Assembly: GCA_002914845.1 (NCBI GenBank)
Contig: JXTC01000184.1
Location: 283,189 to 347,188, forward strand
Origin: Trema orientale
Taxonomy: Eukaryota; Streptophyta; Magnoliopsida; Rosales; Cannabaceae
DNA length: 64,000 bases
Direction: 5' to 3'
The notes below the pieces were generated by a model, which saw only the letters and a list, made by a program, of their open reading frames with translations, did not search any database and was not told where the DNA came from. Shown here in pieces: positions 10,898 to 22,520 of this stretch; position 1 is the first letter of the stretch; the number at the start of each line of letters is the position of its first letter. A program made the position numbers and the translations under genes.

Positions 10898-12361
10898 AAA
10901 AAAAAATCACACCTTTTTATTAATATCAAATAAATATTTTATTTGTGTTTTTCTATCAGATCTTATCAGATTTACATATATAGTCAAAATTAGAGTTTAA
11001 AATTATTGTAAAGACGTCTTTATTATTTAAAATTGTCTATGGACAACTACAGAAATATTTAAAAGGCAATTAGCTAGACAAAAAAAAATAATCTACAATT
11101 TCTTAGAAATCCAACATTAACAGTTTTTAGACATATAAAAGATTTTTTCTTTTTTTTTTTAATTTTGTTATCTGATTTCGAAAGTTAAAAGTATTTGCTT
11201 TCAATAATTTTAACTCTAATTTCGACTATGCATATGAATCCGGTAAAATTTGATAGAAAAATACAAATGAAAAATTTTATTTGAGATTAGTGAAAAGTTG
11301 TCAATTTTTTTGATAAAATGCTAAAAGTAGTTATAGTTTTTTTTTTATATTATCTATAAAAATATGGTTATTTATTTATAAACATTAACCACCGGCCGAT
11401 GAGAAAATTTTCCTTTTCTTTTTCTATATTGTTGCATAAATTTCTCTACAAATAGTCGATTTAATTTAGAAATTTTCTTATATTTCATGGGGAAATTGTC
11501 ATGTAGGGTACAAAGAGACTACATCACTACTACTAGCTATAGTGGTGATTAATGCTTTTAACTAAAGTGGTGAATATTCTATACGAATCAAGAAAACTTC
11601 ATCATCCAACTAATCATATATATATATGCATATATATATAGATATTAATTAGATGCACTTATTGTTTTTTAATTTACATGATTTTGATCTGATCATCCAA
11701 CAATATTCATTAATTACTCAAAAGTCCCATGCTTAATGCTCTTTTTTTTTTTCCCTTAATCATGAAAATCTTATTTATTGCATGTAGTGGGTAAAATAAG
11801 ATCACTTCACATGCATGCTGCATGTAGATTTTTCATTGTTGTGAACCACACTGTGTCTTGTGGAGTGCTAGATTTATCGTATACGTGGCTATATATCATC
11901 AACCATTAATGAAGAGTGCAATAACGAATACAGTACAAAGATCTTATTACATAAAATCTATAACATTAAGCAACTCTCAAGCCCATTTTGACTTACTAAC
12001 GACCAGGGAATAAAAAAAAAAAAAAAGATACAGAAGATTGTGCCATATATCTTGACTTGAGTGGAGATAAATGGGAATTGCCGAATTTGATCCGCTCTTG
12101 TTGATCAGCAATAAATATATAACTAAATATATGTTCTATCTTGTATAATAATACATATCATCAAGAAAAAAAAAAATGCCAGCTAGATAGCTTATTAGGG
12201 TATCATTGGTACTTTATAAGGTAACTTCCATGACTATTTTATGTGGGAATTAATTGGTAAGAAGGACAAAAATAGACGAAACTATATGTTGGGTTTTCTT
12301 ATTTTTGTAGTCTTCCAAATTCAATTAAATCTCAATCTTTTTTAGAGGTACGTGGAGTAAT

Positions 12362-12450
12362 AACTATCTTACTATAAATATGGAGGGTATTAATGTTATA
12401 AGATAAACTATCTTACTATAAATATGGAGGGTATTAATGTTATAAGATAA
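12362..12450. repeat. 44-bp direct tandem repeat, two copies
   Basis: A 44-bp unit starting AACTATCTTACTATAAATAT occurs twice head to tail (12362-12405 and 12406-12449) with no visible mismatch, so the duplication is recent or an assembly effect. Confidence 0.93.
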
Positions 12451-14408
12451 ATTCATCTAAAAAATTTTATTCTGAGATTATATGTTTTTGTGCGTATATA
12501 TAGGAGTACTACCAGATAGATGTCATATATAAAATATAATCCTGTCTGCTTTACCATAGAAAATATAAATTTAGTGCGCACGAACCAAGTTTTTCCACTT
12601 AAAAGAATTCATTGAATTGTACTATAAGATTTATTAGTTTTTATTTCATTAGAAAAATATTCTTATATTAATTGTCTCTTTTTTTTTTCTTTTTCTTTCC
12701 TGAGAATCGACTAATAGTATTCTTTCCAACAATTTAACAATTTTTTTTTTATTTAAACTTTTCTTTTACCTAACACCAATCTCGAAGAAATTTAAACATT
12801 TCATGAGCTTATCTTATAACTATGTGACCAAAAATTAAAATCACACCTAAGAAGAGCTAGAGAAATCACTCCAATTAGACAATGATGATGAAGTCAACTA
12901 AAATTAAGAACTTCATCAAGTTTATGCTTTAAAAAGTAAAATAGACGACATAAATTATTAAACAAGATCTTCAAAATATGATACATTTTGATTCTGTCCG
13001 TATCTATGTGTATTTTGTCACTCAGATCAAGATCCACTATCCTATTTTTCTGTCACATTTGTTGTCTCATCCACTCAAAACTGAATATTCAATTTAACAA
13101 ATTAATTTCATTTTAAAAATGATTATTAAAAGGTGTCAAATTATCCACTTTTAAGTGAGACAGCAGATCTATCCATATTTTGCTTGTGAAAATAAAAAAA
13201 AAAGTAAATATTACAAAATAAACCCTAAAGACGAGATTTTTTTTCCTCGTTGAGGGAACCTTCTAATATTAAAGGAAGAAAGAATAAATTAATACAATTT
13301 GTTAAAAGATAAGAAAAAAAAAGAGAAAGAAAAAAAGAGGTCCTTTTTTGGTACTAACATCCATGAATTTAATGTAAAATCATAGGACTCGAACAGAGGA
13401 AAAAAAAAAAAAACTGAGCTAAGAGCTTCGAAGATTCGTTTTTGGTGGACCCTATTGAAGGGTCCATAACTGCATGTGATGTTGGCATATTGTGGGTAAC
13501 CCTCTGTTACAGAGGGCTTTACCTTATTGTCCCCTCCCCCCATTTTATAAGCTGTAATCCACTACATTTTCAGAGCCCTCATTATTCTTTTTTTAATTTC
13601 TTCTTTTTCTTTTTTAATTTCCAAATGCCACTAATTCAGTAAAGTTTATGGGTGTCTGTACCGTAGATCTGGCATCTGGGATCCAATTTTACCTTTATAT
13701 ATAGAAAACTAATACTATATAAAATATATGTATCTATGTCCCATTTTTTTATTTTAAGTACTGCTACTAGTACTTTTAATTTGGAATTGATAATATTTAT
13801 ACACTCTATACATTGTAGATCTGAAATTCCCTTTCTTTTTTATTTATTTATTTATTTTAAGTTCTTTCTGCGGCACAATTTCTGCATAGAAAATATAAGC
13901 TTAGATATTAGCATAGAAATAACATCATAAAATTTAGCCATTGCTTTCTTTTCAACAAATTGATTTAATTGGTAAAGGGGAAAAAAATGAAAACACTAAA
14001 ATTTAAGTTAAAATAAAGGAAAAGAAAAATTAAAGGCTAATAACCATCACATTTACACCACATAAACAAAAACAAATACAAAAATACAACACTAGTTCTC
14101 TTTGATTTATTCTTGTGGCAAAACTAAACCCCTTCTCTCTCTCTTTACCTTATTTATTTTAGAAAAAAATAAATAAATTATAAAAATAAAAACATATAAT
14201 CTCTTGACTATATGCTACAAATTACACCCTTCCCAAACCCATATGTCGTCTTCATTTTTTTTTTTTTTAAATCTTTCTCTTTCTTTTACCTAATTTTTGC
14301 ATTATGTTGTCGTATACCAACTTTCCATGTCGTTTGGAGTAGTAGTAGCATTACCCANCACCATATCTCCTTCTTGATCCTCTTTCTATCTCTAATTCGC
14401 TCACTTAC

Positions 14409-17400
14409 TCACTCAGCTGCATTCACAGTAGAAGCCGGCTTGTTCGCCACCAATTCATAATTATTCCCACCTTCTTCGTCTTCCTCGTCATCGTCTTCGT
14501 CCTCTTCCTCGTCTTCTTCCTCGTCCTCATCGTGATCCATCTGGTCCACCCTCTCCATCTCCTCCGCCCGGCTACGATCGCCCGAAGGCGGCGGCGCCGC
14601 CGCCGCAGGAGGCCATTGCTGCTCCGGCTGCACCATGAGCGGCACCGAATTCTCCGGTTTCGCAAACTGGCCAGCCGCGGCGGGATCGAAGTACTTGTTC
14701 TTCTCCCTGTAGAGAGCGTCCAGCTGGTGGAAGTAGGGACACGTCTTGGAATCCTCCGGCCTCTTCTTGTTGCTCTCCTTCACCTTCTTGAAGTACTTGT
14801 TGATGTTCTCCCACTTCTCCTTGCACCTCTTCGCGTTCCGGTTGTACCCGAGCTTCCGCATCGCCGCCGAGATCTCCTCCCACAGCGGTCCTTTAGGCCC
14901 GTTCTCTTGGTACTTGGCGTCCAGATTGGTTCGCAGCTTGATCAGTGCGTGCACCTCCGCTTTCGGCCACCGCGACGAGCTTGCTGACCCCGCCATGAAA
15001 TTGTTATTAGTATTATTGTTGTTGTTGTTGCTGTTGCTACCATTATTATTGTTATTGGTATTATGACCCGACTTGGGAACACTTTCGATGTTTTGAATCA
15101 CGGGTTGTACTGCTCTTGGTGGTGGTGGTGCTGCTGCTGCTGCTGTAGATGGCTGTGGTTGTGGCGGTGGTTGTGGCGGCGGCGGAGTCGATTGCACTGG
15201 CTGAATTATCGGCGGCGGCGGCTGCGGAATATTAAAATTCGCAGCCGCTGCTGCCGCCACTGCCGCGGGGTTCTGATTCTGCTGTTCGGATATTTTCTGT
15301 AGGAATGACATGACGGCGGCGTCCTTCGCGGCCGCGATCGATCTCTCTTGAGCTAAAATCTCGCGTTCTCGATTGATCCTCGACATCTCTTGCATCCTCC
15401 AAGCCTCTTCTCTCACCATTCTCTCGTGCTCCCTCTTCTCTACGGCTTCTAGAAACTTCTTCTGCAGCTCCTCTTGTCTCTGAATCACCTCCTTCATTAG
15501 TCTCTCGAAGAAATCCTTCCACTTCCTCTTCCTCTTCCTCCTTCCTCCCCCGCCAGTCTCCTCTTCCCCCATCTCCTCATCCGAAGACGTCGAAGACGTC
15601 GTCATCGAATTCGAGGCGAGATCCGCCGAGATGCTGCGCAACGCCGCCGCGGCAGCGGCCGACGAGAATGTAGGGTTTGTCGCTGTCGTCGCCATCGGCA
15701 CTGCTGCTACTGGTTGCGGTGGGACCGGGAGAACCGTAGGGTTTGTTGGTGCAGCTTGGAAAGGAGATTGGAAGGCGAGGTTCATGATCGTTGCTTGAGA
15801 TGGGATAGTAGTAGTACTAATTGATGGAACAGTACTGTTCTGAGGCAATGGCGGGTTATTATTGGTATTCGCCGTTGCAGCTGTTGTCGTTGTCACTGCT
15901 GCCACGGCCTGCATTGCCAATGCTTGTGCTTGAGCTTTCGGCTGTGCTGCGGCCGTGGCTGGTGCTGGTGGTGGTGGTGATGATGTTGTTGTTGAGAAGA
16001 GCTGATTCTCAAGAGCTTCTAATTGGTCGAAGAACCGATATGTTTTGCCGTCGGGTTTTCCGGTTCGGCCTTCCTTGGTTCTCTTGTGATACTTGAACAC
16101 GTTCTCGAACTTCTCCTTGCATTTCTTGGCGCTTCGATGATAACCAAGCTCCGCTAGCTTCCTGATGATAACAACAGTTGAAAAATAGAGAGAAAGAGAA
16201 TATATCTATATCTTATATGAATAATTATATTAATGTATACCCAAAAAAAAAAAGAAAAAGATAATTCTATAAAGAATGAAGTAGAAGAAGGATTCTAGTT
16301 GCTGTAATTTTAACCCTATCTTGAATTCAACAACAAAACAAATTGACTGTACAAACATCATACCATAAAATAAGCTTATATTACGGTAATGAAAACAAGG
16401 AAGTTGAAACTTTTTTCCCCCCCGAGAAGGAATTGTATAGAAAGGGAGTAAGAGCTAAGTAGCTAGTTTAGCTAGCTCTTAACAAAGATATAACACAGAA
16501 TGAATTGATGAAGAAAGTAAGTTGTACATGGAAGATTATAGAACCTAACACAAGTTGAGTAGAAGAATTTATTCCCCATATTAAATTCCAAGGTTTTATT
16601 TTTATTTTTATTTATTTTTCCAGTAATTTTCATAAATTTAAAGAAAAACTGAAAGAGAGAGTACTAAAAACAAGAGTGAGCTGGGAGAAGGCAAAAAATA
16701 TAAAATTAAAAAAAAAAACTGAAAAATGGAAAACAAAACTCATGTTGATAGAATTTATTCAACCCATTATTCTCTTTGGAATAATAATGGAGAAGAAAAA
16801 GAAAAATAAAAGGAAAAAGGAAGTAAATGCTTGGGAATTAATAACATACCCAAATTGTTAATCTATACTACCTGATCATCATCAAAATTCAATCAAATAG
16901 AAAAATCTAAAATTAAACCCAGAAAAGATGAAGATGGAAGCAATAATTAGATAGTAGCTCAAATCAAAACTTTTTAATCTCACTAGATCTCATCCCTGGC
17001 CACTTTAAACTCCAAAAGTAAAAACCCAGCTCAAAATTCAGATTTCCCAATATCCCAACGAAACGAAAATTTATAAAAAAAAAAAAAAAAAAGAGAATCT
17101 ACATCTATACAATTATTAGATATATAATTTACATATAAATTAATTTGTATATACCTGGAAACTTCATCCCACAATGGACCTTTAACACTTGCATCTCGAA
17201 AAGCCACGTCCATATCAGAGCGTATCTTCAATAGCGCAAGAGTCTCTTGCCGCGGCCATCGATTTCCGCCGAAGCTTCTGTCAGTACCCGTCAAAAAATC
17301 CTCGCCGCCTTTAAAACNNNNNNNNNNNNNNNTTATATTCCTATCGTCTTCGGCGCCTGAATTGGACGCAGCTCCACCGCCTACTGCCGCTGCCGCCGCC

Positions 17401-17453
17401 GCATCGCCGCCGGAGGAGCTTCCCAACCCTGTACCACTCGAGTCCCCCAGCAT
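14409..17453 (-). CDS. trihelix transcription factor, GT-2 / DF1 / GTL1 type
   Basis: A nuclear DNA-binding factor of the GT-2 group, which binds GT-element promoters. Exons are 17155-17453 and 16161-14409. The intron donor AG|GT is at 17155/17154 and the acceptor CAG|G at 16162/16161. The start is the ATG at 17453; an in-frame TAA lies just upstream. The product is 683 residues: N-terminal trihelix at about 63-153 (NRWPRQETLALLKIRSDMD..., KKCKEKFENVFKYHKR), a basic RRKRKRKWKDFF nuclear signal at about 307-318, a central helix to about 395, a second trihelix at about 496-592 (SRWPKAEVHALIKLR...) and an acidic tail at about 640-664. Low-complexity Ala, Pro, Gln, Thr and Asn runs separate the domains. 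Two trihelices plus the central helix is the full GT-2 layout. A 15-N gap in exon 1 keeps the frame. Synteny favours the DF1/GT-2 locus; the exact orthologue is inferred. Confidence 0.95.
16162..17154 (-). other. intron of the GT-2/DF1-like gene
   Basis: This intron of about 1 kb interrupts the first trihelix domain between WDEVS-R and KLAEL (the AGG codon is split AG|G). Its donor is GTATAT and its acceptor is ATCATCAG. The body is AT-rich with poly-A tracts; no other feature is seen. Confidence 0.9.
17318..17332. other. assembly gap (15 N) in exon 1 of the GT-2/DF1-like gene
   Basis: Fifteen unknown bases lie between the codons for DDRN and FKGGEDF. The frame on both sides is the same, so the stated length is consistent with five codons, but the true length is unknown. 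Confidence 0.95.
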
Positions 17454-19406
17454 AGAATATGATGATGATACCAATTACTTCTTTCTCTTTCTTCTTTTTT
17501 TTTTTCGGTTCTCTTTGTGTTTTCCTCCTCTGGTCTCAATTTCGCTTTGCCAAATTATTACTTACACCTTGAGAAAAAAAAAATGAAAAAATAAAAAAGA
17601 AGAAATGAAAAAATAAATTAAAATAAAAATACATCAACCCGAAAAGGATGGTGAATTCTTTGTCTATTAGGGGTTTTTATGCAGATGGGTATAAGGGTGA
17701 ATTTATTAATTTCATTCGGTGGGAGAGATCAGCTGCTTGTCAATCTCAAGAAATATATATATATAATTTTTTTTTTTTACTTTTTAGCTGCGGAATCTTT
17801 TAGAGTTTTTGTTATTTTAATATATTTTTTTATTTTTTGCGTGTTAGTTGGGTTTTTTTATTGAAAAAAAAAAAGAAAAAGAAAAAAGAAAAGCATGTAG
17901 TCATACTCATCACTTGAGTTCCTCTCAGTAATAATAAAGGTGGGCACAGAAAGATGTATAAAAGTAATTAAATAAATACATTATGAATTTGAGAATTATA
18001 TCAAATAATATTTATTACCCATTTTTTTTCTAAGTCACAGACATTTTTGAACAGCTGCACATAGAGACGATAATGATAATAAGTTAGTTTTTGTCTGTCC
18101 AGCTAAATTTAGTTAAAAGCCGGCCCATGTAGGTCAGCTTTTTCATTTTTTTTTCTTTTTTATTTAATTTTAATTTATTTTTCTTTCTTTTTTTTTTGGT
18201 GGAGGTAAATAAAGAAAAAAAGAAGCTCTGATTTGCCTTTTTTTTTTTTTTTAGTATTAGGGTTAAGGGGGAACTTTGGGGTGTATTTGGATTTCAGTGG
18301 CGGTTGGTCACTACGGAAAGTGAAATGACTATAACAACCCTAACATGCTTCCTATTGACCCTTTTTAATCATTGAAGCTAATCTGACACACATTTTTTAT
18401 TGAATCAGCTAATTAGTGATCTGGGTTTGTTTCTGTTAAATTGAACAATTTTTTATACACCACATCAAATTTTTTGTGATGCCCCAAGATGCCCTTTTTA
18501 TCGAATTTGAATGGAAAGAGATAAATATTTAAAATTAATAAATAGAATAAAATAAAATAACCTTTAATTTTCAACTTGTTGGGTGGGACTGTAGTACTCT
18601 ACAAGTGGTGTAATGTAAAGGGCCTACTGTGATTGTGACAATTGTATAGTTTGACAAAATTTTCTTTATCATAATTGATAAAAGAAAATTCCCTTCCCCT
18701 ACAAAAAAATTTTTATTTTTTCTTTTGGATCTTTGAAAAGAAAATTATAATGACAAAAATTATTATTGTTATTATTATAATTATAATAATAATAATAAGA
18801 CAATATTTAGTGGGTTCCACTGTTGAATTAAACTTGGTTAGTAGGTCATGTTATTAGGCCAAGCCATTTATGAATAGAAGTAAATGGTGGCCAATTCAGT
18901 TGGGTCATCGACCTACCGTAATAAATGGCGTGGAAATTTGGACGGTTATGATCTAATGATCAGCCCATGATGAAAAAATTTATTAGGGATTTTTTTGGGA
19001 CCATTCAGCCCATCTTGGCCTTCTAATATATTGGGGTATTTCTCTAATTATGTCAAGATCATATCTTGCCAAGCCATATACAGAATTGTGGCAATTTTGC
19101 ATACTAAACGTTACGTTTCTTTTTCAGATTTTAAATTCTTTCCCTTTATCTTTGTGCACTTGTTTTTTGAAAGTGACTTCTTTTTTGTGATAAGATTTTT
19201 TTGTAGATTTTTTTAAAATAATTTGTTTAGTAACGTTACATAATCAAATAATGTTAAACCCTACTTGAATTGACTAATAACTATTGATTTACCCTTTTAA
19301 TCTTTTATCACAAAGTAAACTGTAAATCTTTCAACAAATAAATTTCATCCTATAACCAATTATAATATCTTATTAGTTTGGGCTCGGAGACTTTATATAT
19401 ATATAT
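17454..19406. other. 5' flank of the GT-2/DF1-like gene, AT-rich, no gene seen
   Basis: Upstream of the minus-strand ATG, the gene strand is purine-rich (AAAGAGAACCG, AAGAAGAAAGAGAAAG), as in a 5' UTR. Beyond about 17600 the DNA is AT-rich with poly-T runs and an ATT/TTA tract near 18765-18800. The promoter must lie here but I could not place a convincing TATA box. Confidence 0.5.
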
Positions 19407-19642
19407 GGGTACCAATCTAGTAGGAATTTTTTTTTTTCACTTATACATAAGTACCGTTTTGGCCAATTAAAATTTATTTTGTACATTTTTTTATATTAAA
19501 AAGTAAGAGAGAATTAGCATTAATGATATACGTCTTTTCATGCACATCATTATAGTCGTTGGATCACCATTAGATGATGATACAACAGCTAAAAAAAATA
19601 ACTATACACAGGTTAAAAAAAATAACTACTGGATTGGCAACC
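19407..19642 (+). mobile_element. MITE family A, copy 1
   Basis: It starts GGGTACCAATCTAGTAGGAA and ends CTACTGGATTGGCAACC, which are inverted relative to each other (GG..ACCAATC.AGTAGG). The inside has CACTTATACATAAGTA, GGCCAATTAAAATTTATTTT, AAGTAAGAGAGAA and TTGGATCACCATTAGATGATG. Three other copies in this window share these blocks. The flanks are TA-rich. Confidence 0.75.
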
Positions 19643-19655
19643 TATAAATATATAT

Positions 19656-19882
19656 GGGCACCAATTCAGTATATATATATTTTTTTTTACCTATACATAG
19701 ATATTATTTTGGCCAATTGAAATTTATCATGCACATTTTTTTATAATGAAAAGTAAGAGAGAAAAATAATATTAATAATGTACGTCTTTTCATATATTTT
19801 ATTGTAGCCGTTAGATCATCATTAAATGCTAAAAAAAAATACCTACACATATATAAAAAAAATACCTATTAAATTGGCAACC
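19656..19882 (+). mobile_element. MITE family A, copy 2
   Basis: It begins GGGCACCAATTCAGTATA, 13 bp after copy 1, in the same orientation, and ends CTATTAAATTGGCAACC. The interior matches copy 1 (GGCCAATTGAAATTTATCAT, AAAAGTAAGAGAGAAA, CCGTTAGATCATCATTAAAT). Two copies this close suggest insertion of one beside the other at a TA-rich target. Confidence 0.75.
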
Positions 19883-20406
19883 AAATATATATATATATAT
19901 ATATTCAGCTATTTCTGCATTGAAATTCAAGTTTTCCTTAAAAAATATATATATACAGTACAAAATATAAGTCAATTTCAAATTTCAAACAATAAATTGG
20001 AAGAATGAAATTAATAATGATAATGATAATAATAATTAATAAAAGTATTTGCGATGAAAAATTCACTCATTAAACGTGTGGTTCTTAATGAAGTTGAGTT
20101 ATATGTGGCGGACTTTTTATCAATAAATGTTGGTACATGTCAACCCAAAAGAATCTCACCGGTGGTAAATTTGGGGAATTCGAGAACAAAATAAGTACTA
20201 AATCCTATTCCTTTAATATATCTAATCTATTAACTGACTTTTACATATGAAACCACCTTATAATAATTGTTAAAATGATATTTCATTTCAGCTACTTTTG
20301 AATTTGTTTTCTGTCCTGGCTTACAACACTGCATCTGTGTTAAAAAAATGTTCATATGGAATATAAATATTAACATTAAAGAAAGAAAAATAGTATATTT
20401 TTCTCC

Positions 20407-20450
<44 letters not shown>

Positions 20451-21840
20451 ATTTTGGGATCAAAACAGCAACTCAATTATTGAGCCCCCAAAACAAGTGG
20501 ATTGCCCAACACATATAATGCAATGGGGCGTGGGACCCATTCCAATCAATAAGCCATTAAATGCATAAATCATCAGAGATCAACTTTTGTATACAAAGTA
20601 TACTTATCATGAGGCACATGTACGCATAAACTGCTCAAAAGGAAAAAAGAAAACAAAAACTTAACTAAAGAGACATGAGAATCACGGCCCAAGGGGTATT
20701 ATAGTCAACTCACAAAACGTAAGCAACTGGTAAAAGCAAGGGTAAGAAGGGTATATTTGTAATAATAAAAAATAATTATAAAAAATAAACACACGAGAAG
20801 GGAGAGGTGGGGAGGTGGAGTAGATATGAAGGTAAAGATCGGGAAAAAAGGGGAAAAAAATAAGAAAATATATTAATACCGTTTGTGTTTGGACAAGGGT
20901 GAATGTTACGTTAGTGAAAACTACAAATATTTAGGAATTTTTTAGGTCTTTTTTTTTTTTTTTAACCGATAGAAAGTTTGGAATAAGCTCTCCAAGATTT
21001 TTATCATTTGTGAACGATGTATCTCAATAGTTGTCTTATTTCTTTTATGTTTCAAATAGTAATAATAATAATAATTAATATTAATATTTCAACAACTAGG
21101 TTATGATTTTGAGAAGGTTATAATCGATCATCATGTTATATTTACATTTTTTTTTTCACAATCGGAAGTTTTGTAATTGGGCATAACTGAGTAATATTAC
21201 ATAAATGCACACCAAACATGTTTGCCTACAAATGTAGTAAACATTTTTATAATAAAGTCTTTTTTAATATAATACATGAATTGTTATAAATGCATGAATT
21301 GTTCTAAATACATGAATTGTTATAAATTTTCTTTATCATTTTGTAGCTAGGAATGATTTTTCTTTTCCTAAAATTAAAGATATGATTTATTGTAACTTAT
21401 ATACCTTCCGGATATGAAATATCTTATATGTGAATAATTTATGTGACATGTAGCACGTAAAAAGGGGTCAATCTTCTTATAATAACGACGGGATGAAAAA
21501 AAAAGAAAAAGAAAAAGAAGAAGAAAATTATATATTTGGCCTTAGACGAGCATGCTAGATGTTTCTCTCTAGCAATTCGTAACATCTATTATATTTTTTA
21601 AAAGAAATTAATATAGTTTCGTCGCAATACTGGCTGTTTGGAGATACTAATTAGTAACTAATAAAATATCTCTCTTATATATTTGCTCATAATACCCGCA
21701 TATATATATATAGTAGTCTCAGATTTATTGTAATTCAAAATAATACTCGCTTTCAATATTGAGGTTTGAAGTATGAAAGCCCTTATTCTCTTTGTCACAA
21801 CATATAATTACATAAATCATGCATATATATTAATGTATGT
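19883..21840. other. AT-rich intergenic region
   Basis: No gene is seen. It includes an ATT/TTA trinucleotide run at 20409-20451 and scattered poly-A/T. Part of it (about 20460-20900) is less repetitive and contains direct wording such as GGGCGTGGGACCC, but I cannot assign it. Confidence 0.5.
20409..20451. repeat. (TTA)n microsatellite
   Basis: About fourteen TTA/ATT units in a row. Confidence 0.95.
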
Positions 21841-21844
21841 ATAT

Positions 21845-22100
21845 TGCTTGTGTTAGAAAGCAAGAGATTTAGGAGAGGAGGAGGGTTTTGTATTTTTGGT
21901 ATGGTTGGCTTCGCTGGCGAAACAATATCTGTAGCTGGATAAGATAGATGCCTTTGGCATTTGTACAATTGCTTCCTTCTCTTAGCCTAGCTGGCTCGAG
22001 AGATGCCCCATCTCTCCCCACTATATTCCTTCCCACCGTAGTATAATTGCACATTCTGCACTTCTGTAAAAATCTCTCTCTTTCTCTCTGTAAAGTTTCT
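21845..22100. other. unassigned higher-GC island in AT-rich DNA
   Basis: This stretch is noticeably richer in GC and less repetitive than its surroundings. Examples are TGGTATGGTTGGCTTCGCTG, GATAGATGCCTTTGGCAT and AGCTGGCTCGAGAGATGCCC, followed by a CT-rich tail (TCTCTCTCTTTCTCTCTG). A 61-codon minus-strand frame spans it but looks like nothing I know. I compared it by eye with the common plant miRNA families and found no match. It could be a noncoding RNA gene or a conserved noncoding element; function unknown. Confidence 0.35.
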
Positions 22101-22445
22101 CACTCACACATATATATTATGTATATACATATATTATTAAAGAAGCATGGAATCATATGCAGCAGCCTGTCATTGTGTAATAACAAGGCAATCAATCACA
22201 TGGCAAACCTAGATTGGTAGTTAGAGGGAAAAAAAAAAAGGAAAAATTAACCGAAGGTACATGTAATATACAAAATTGACCATATACTATACATATGGTA
22301 TGTATATAATTTTAACTGTAATATTCACATGGGCAGTTCTTTTTGGTTAGCGTAATTCAAAACATCATTTACGACAACGTGCGCATGTGAATGTGATAGA
22401 CTCTAAATAAATGTTTATGGTTAAAAAACTATTTTACCATGGTCG

Positions 22446-22520
22446 TTGCAAGTATATAACTTAGTGGTAATAATCATAAATCCGTCAATTATGAGTTTGA
22501 ATTCATCCTTCCCCAAAGAA
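22446..22520 (+). repeat. possible tRNA-derived SINE head
   Basis: TATAACTTAGTGGTAATAAT resembles a pol III A box and GAGTTTGAATTCATCC resembles a B box (GGTTCGAATCC). They are about 35 bp apart, as in tRNA-related SINEs. The match is loose and no poly-A tail or target duplication was established. Confidence 0.3.

Larger units (their letters stand above)
9692..14408. other. AT-rich intergenic region 3' of the DF1-like gene
   Basis: I see no gene. Apart from the possible MITE at 10588-10897 and the tandem repeat at 12362-12450, it holds poly-A/T runs, TA-rich tracts and a short perfect hairpin (CCCTCTG-TTA-CAGAGGG) near 13500. The final few hundred bases should include the 3' UTR of the minus-strand trihelix gene. 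One unknown base lies at 14358. Confidence 0.6.

Noticed and set aside
14532-14987. Open frames on the plus strand and other minus frames across the GT-2-like gene
   Set aside because: They are shadows of the GC-rich, repeat-coding exon. The trihelix frame explains the sequence and the others match no family.
17472-17474. TTG as start of the GT-2-like protein, and TTG at 40593-40595 for the second trihelix
   Set aside because: Plant nuclear genes start at ATG. Good ATGs follow within a few codons in both genes, giving the family-like N-termini.
21869-22054. A known miRNA precursor in the GC-richer island
   Set aside because: Compared by eye with the common conserved plant miRNA families, nothing matched, and no strong long hairpin was apparent.
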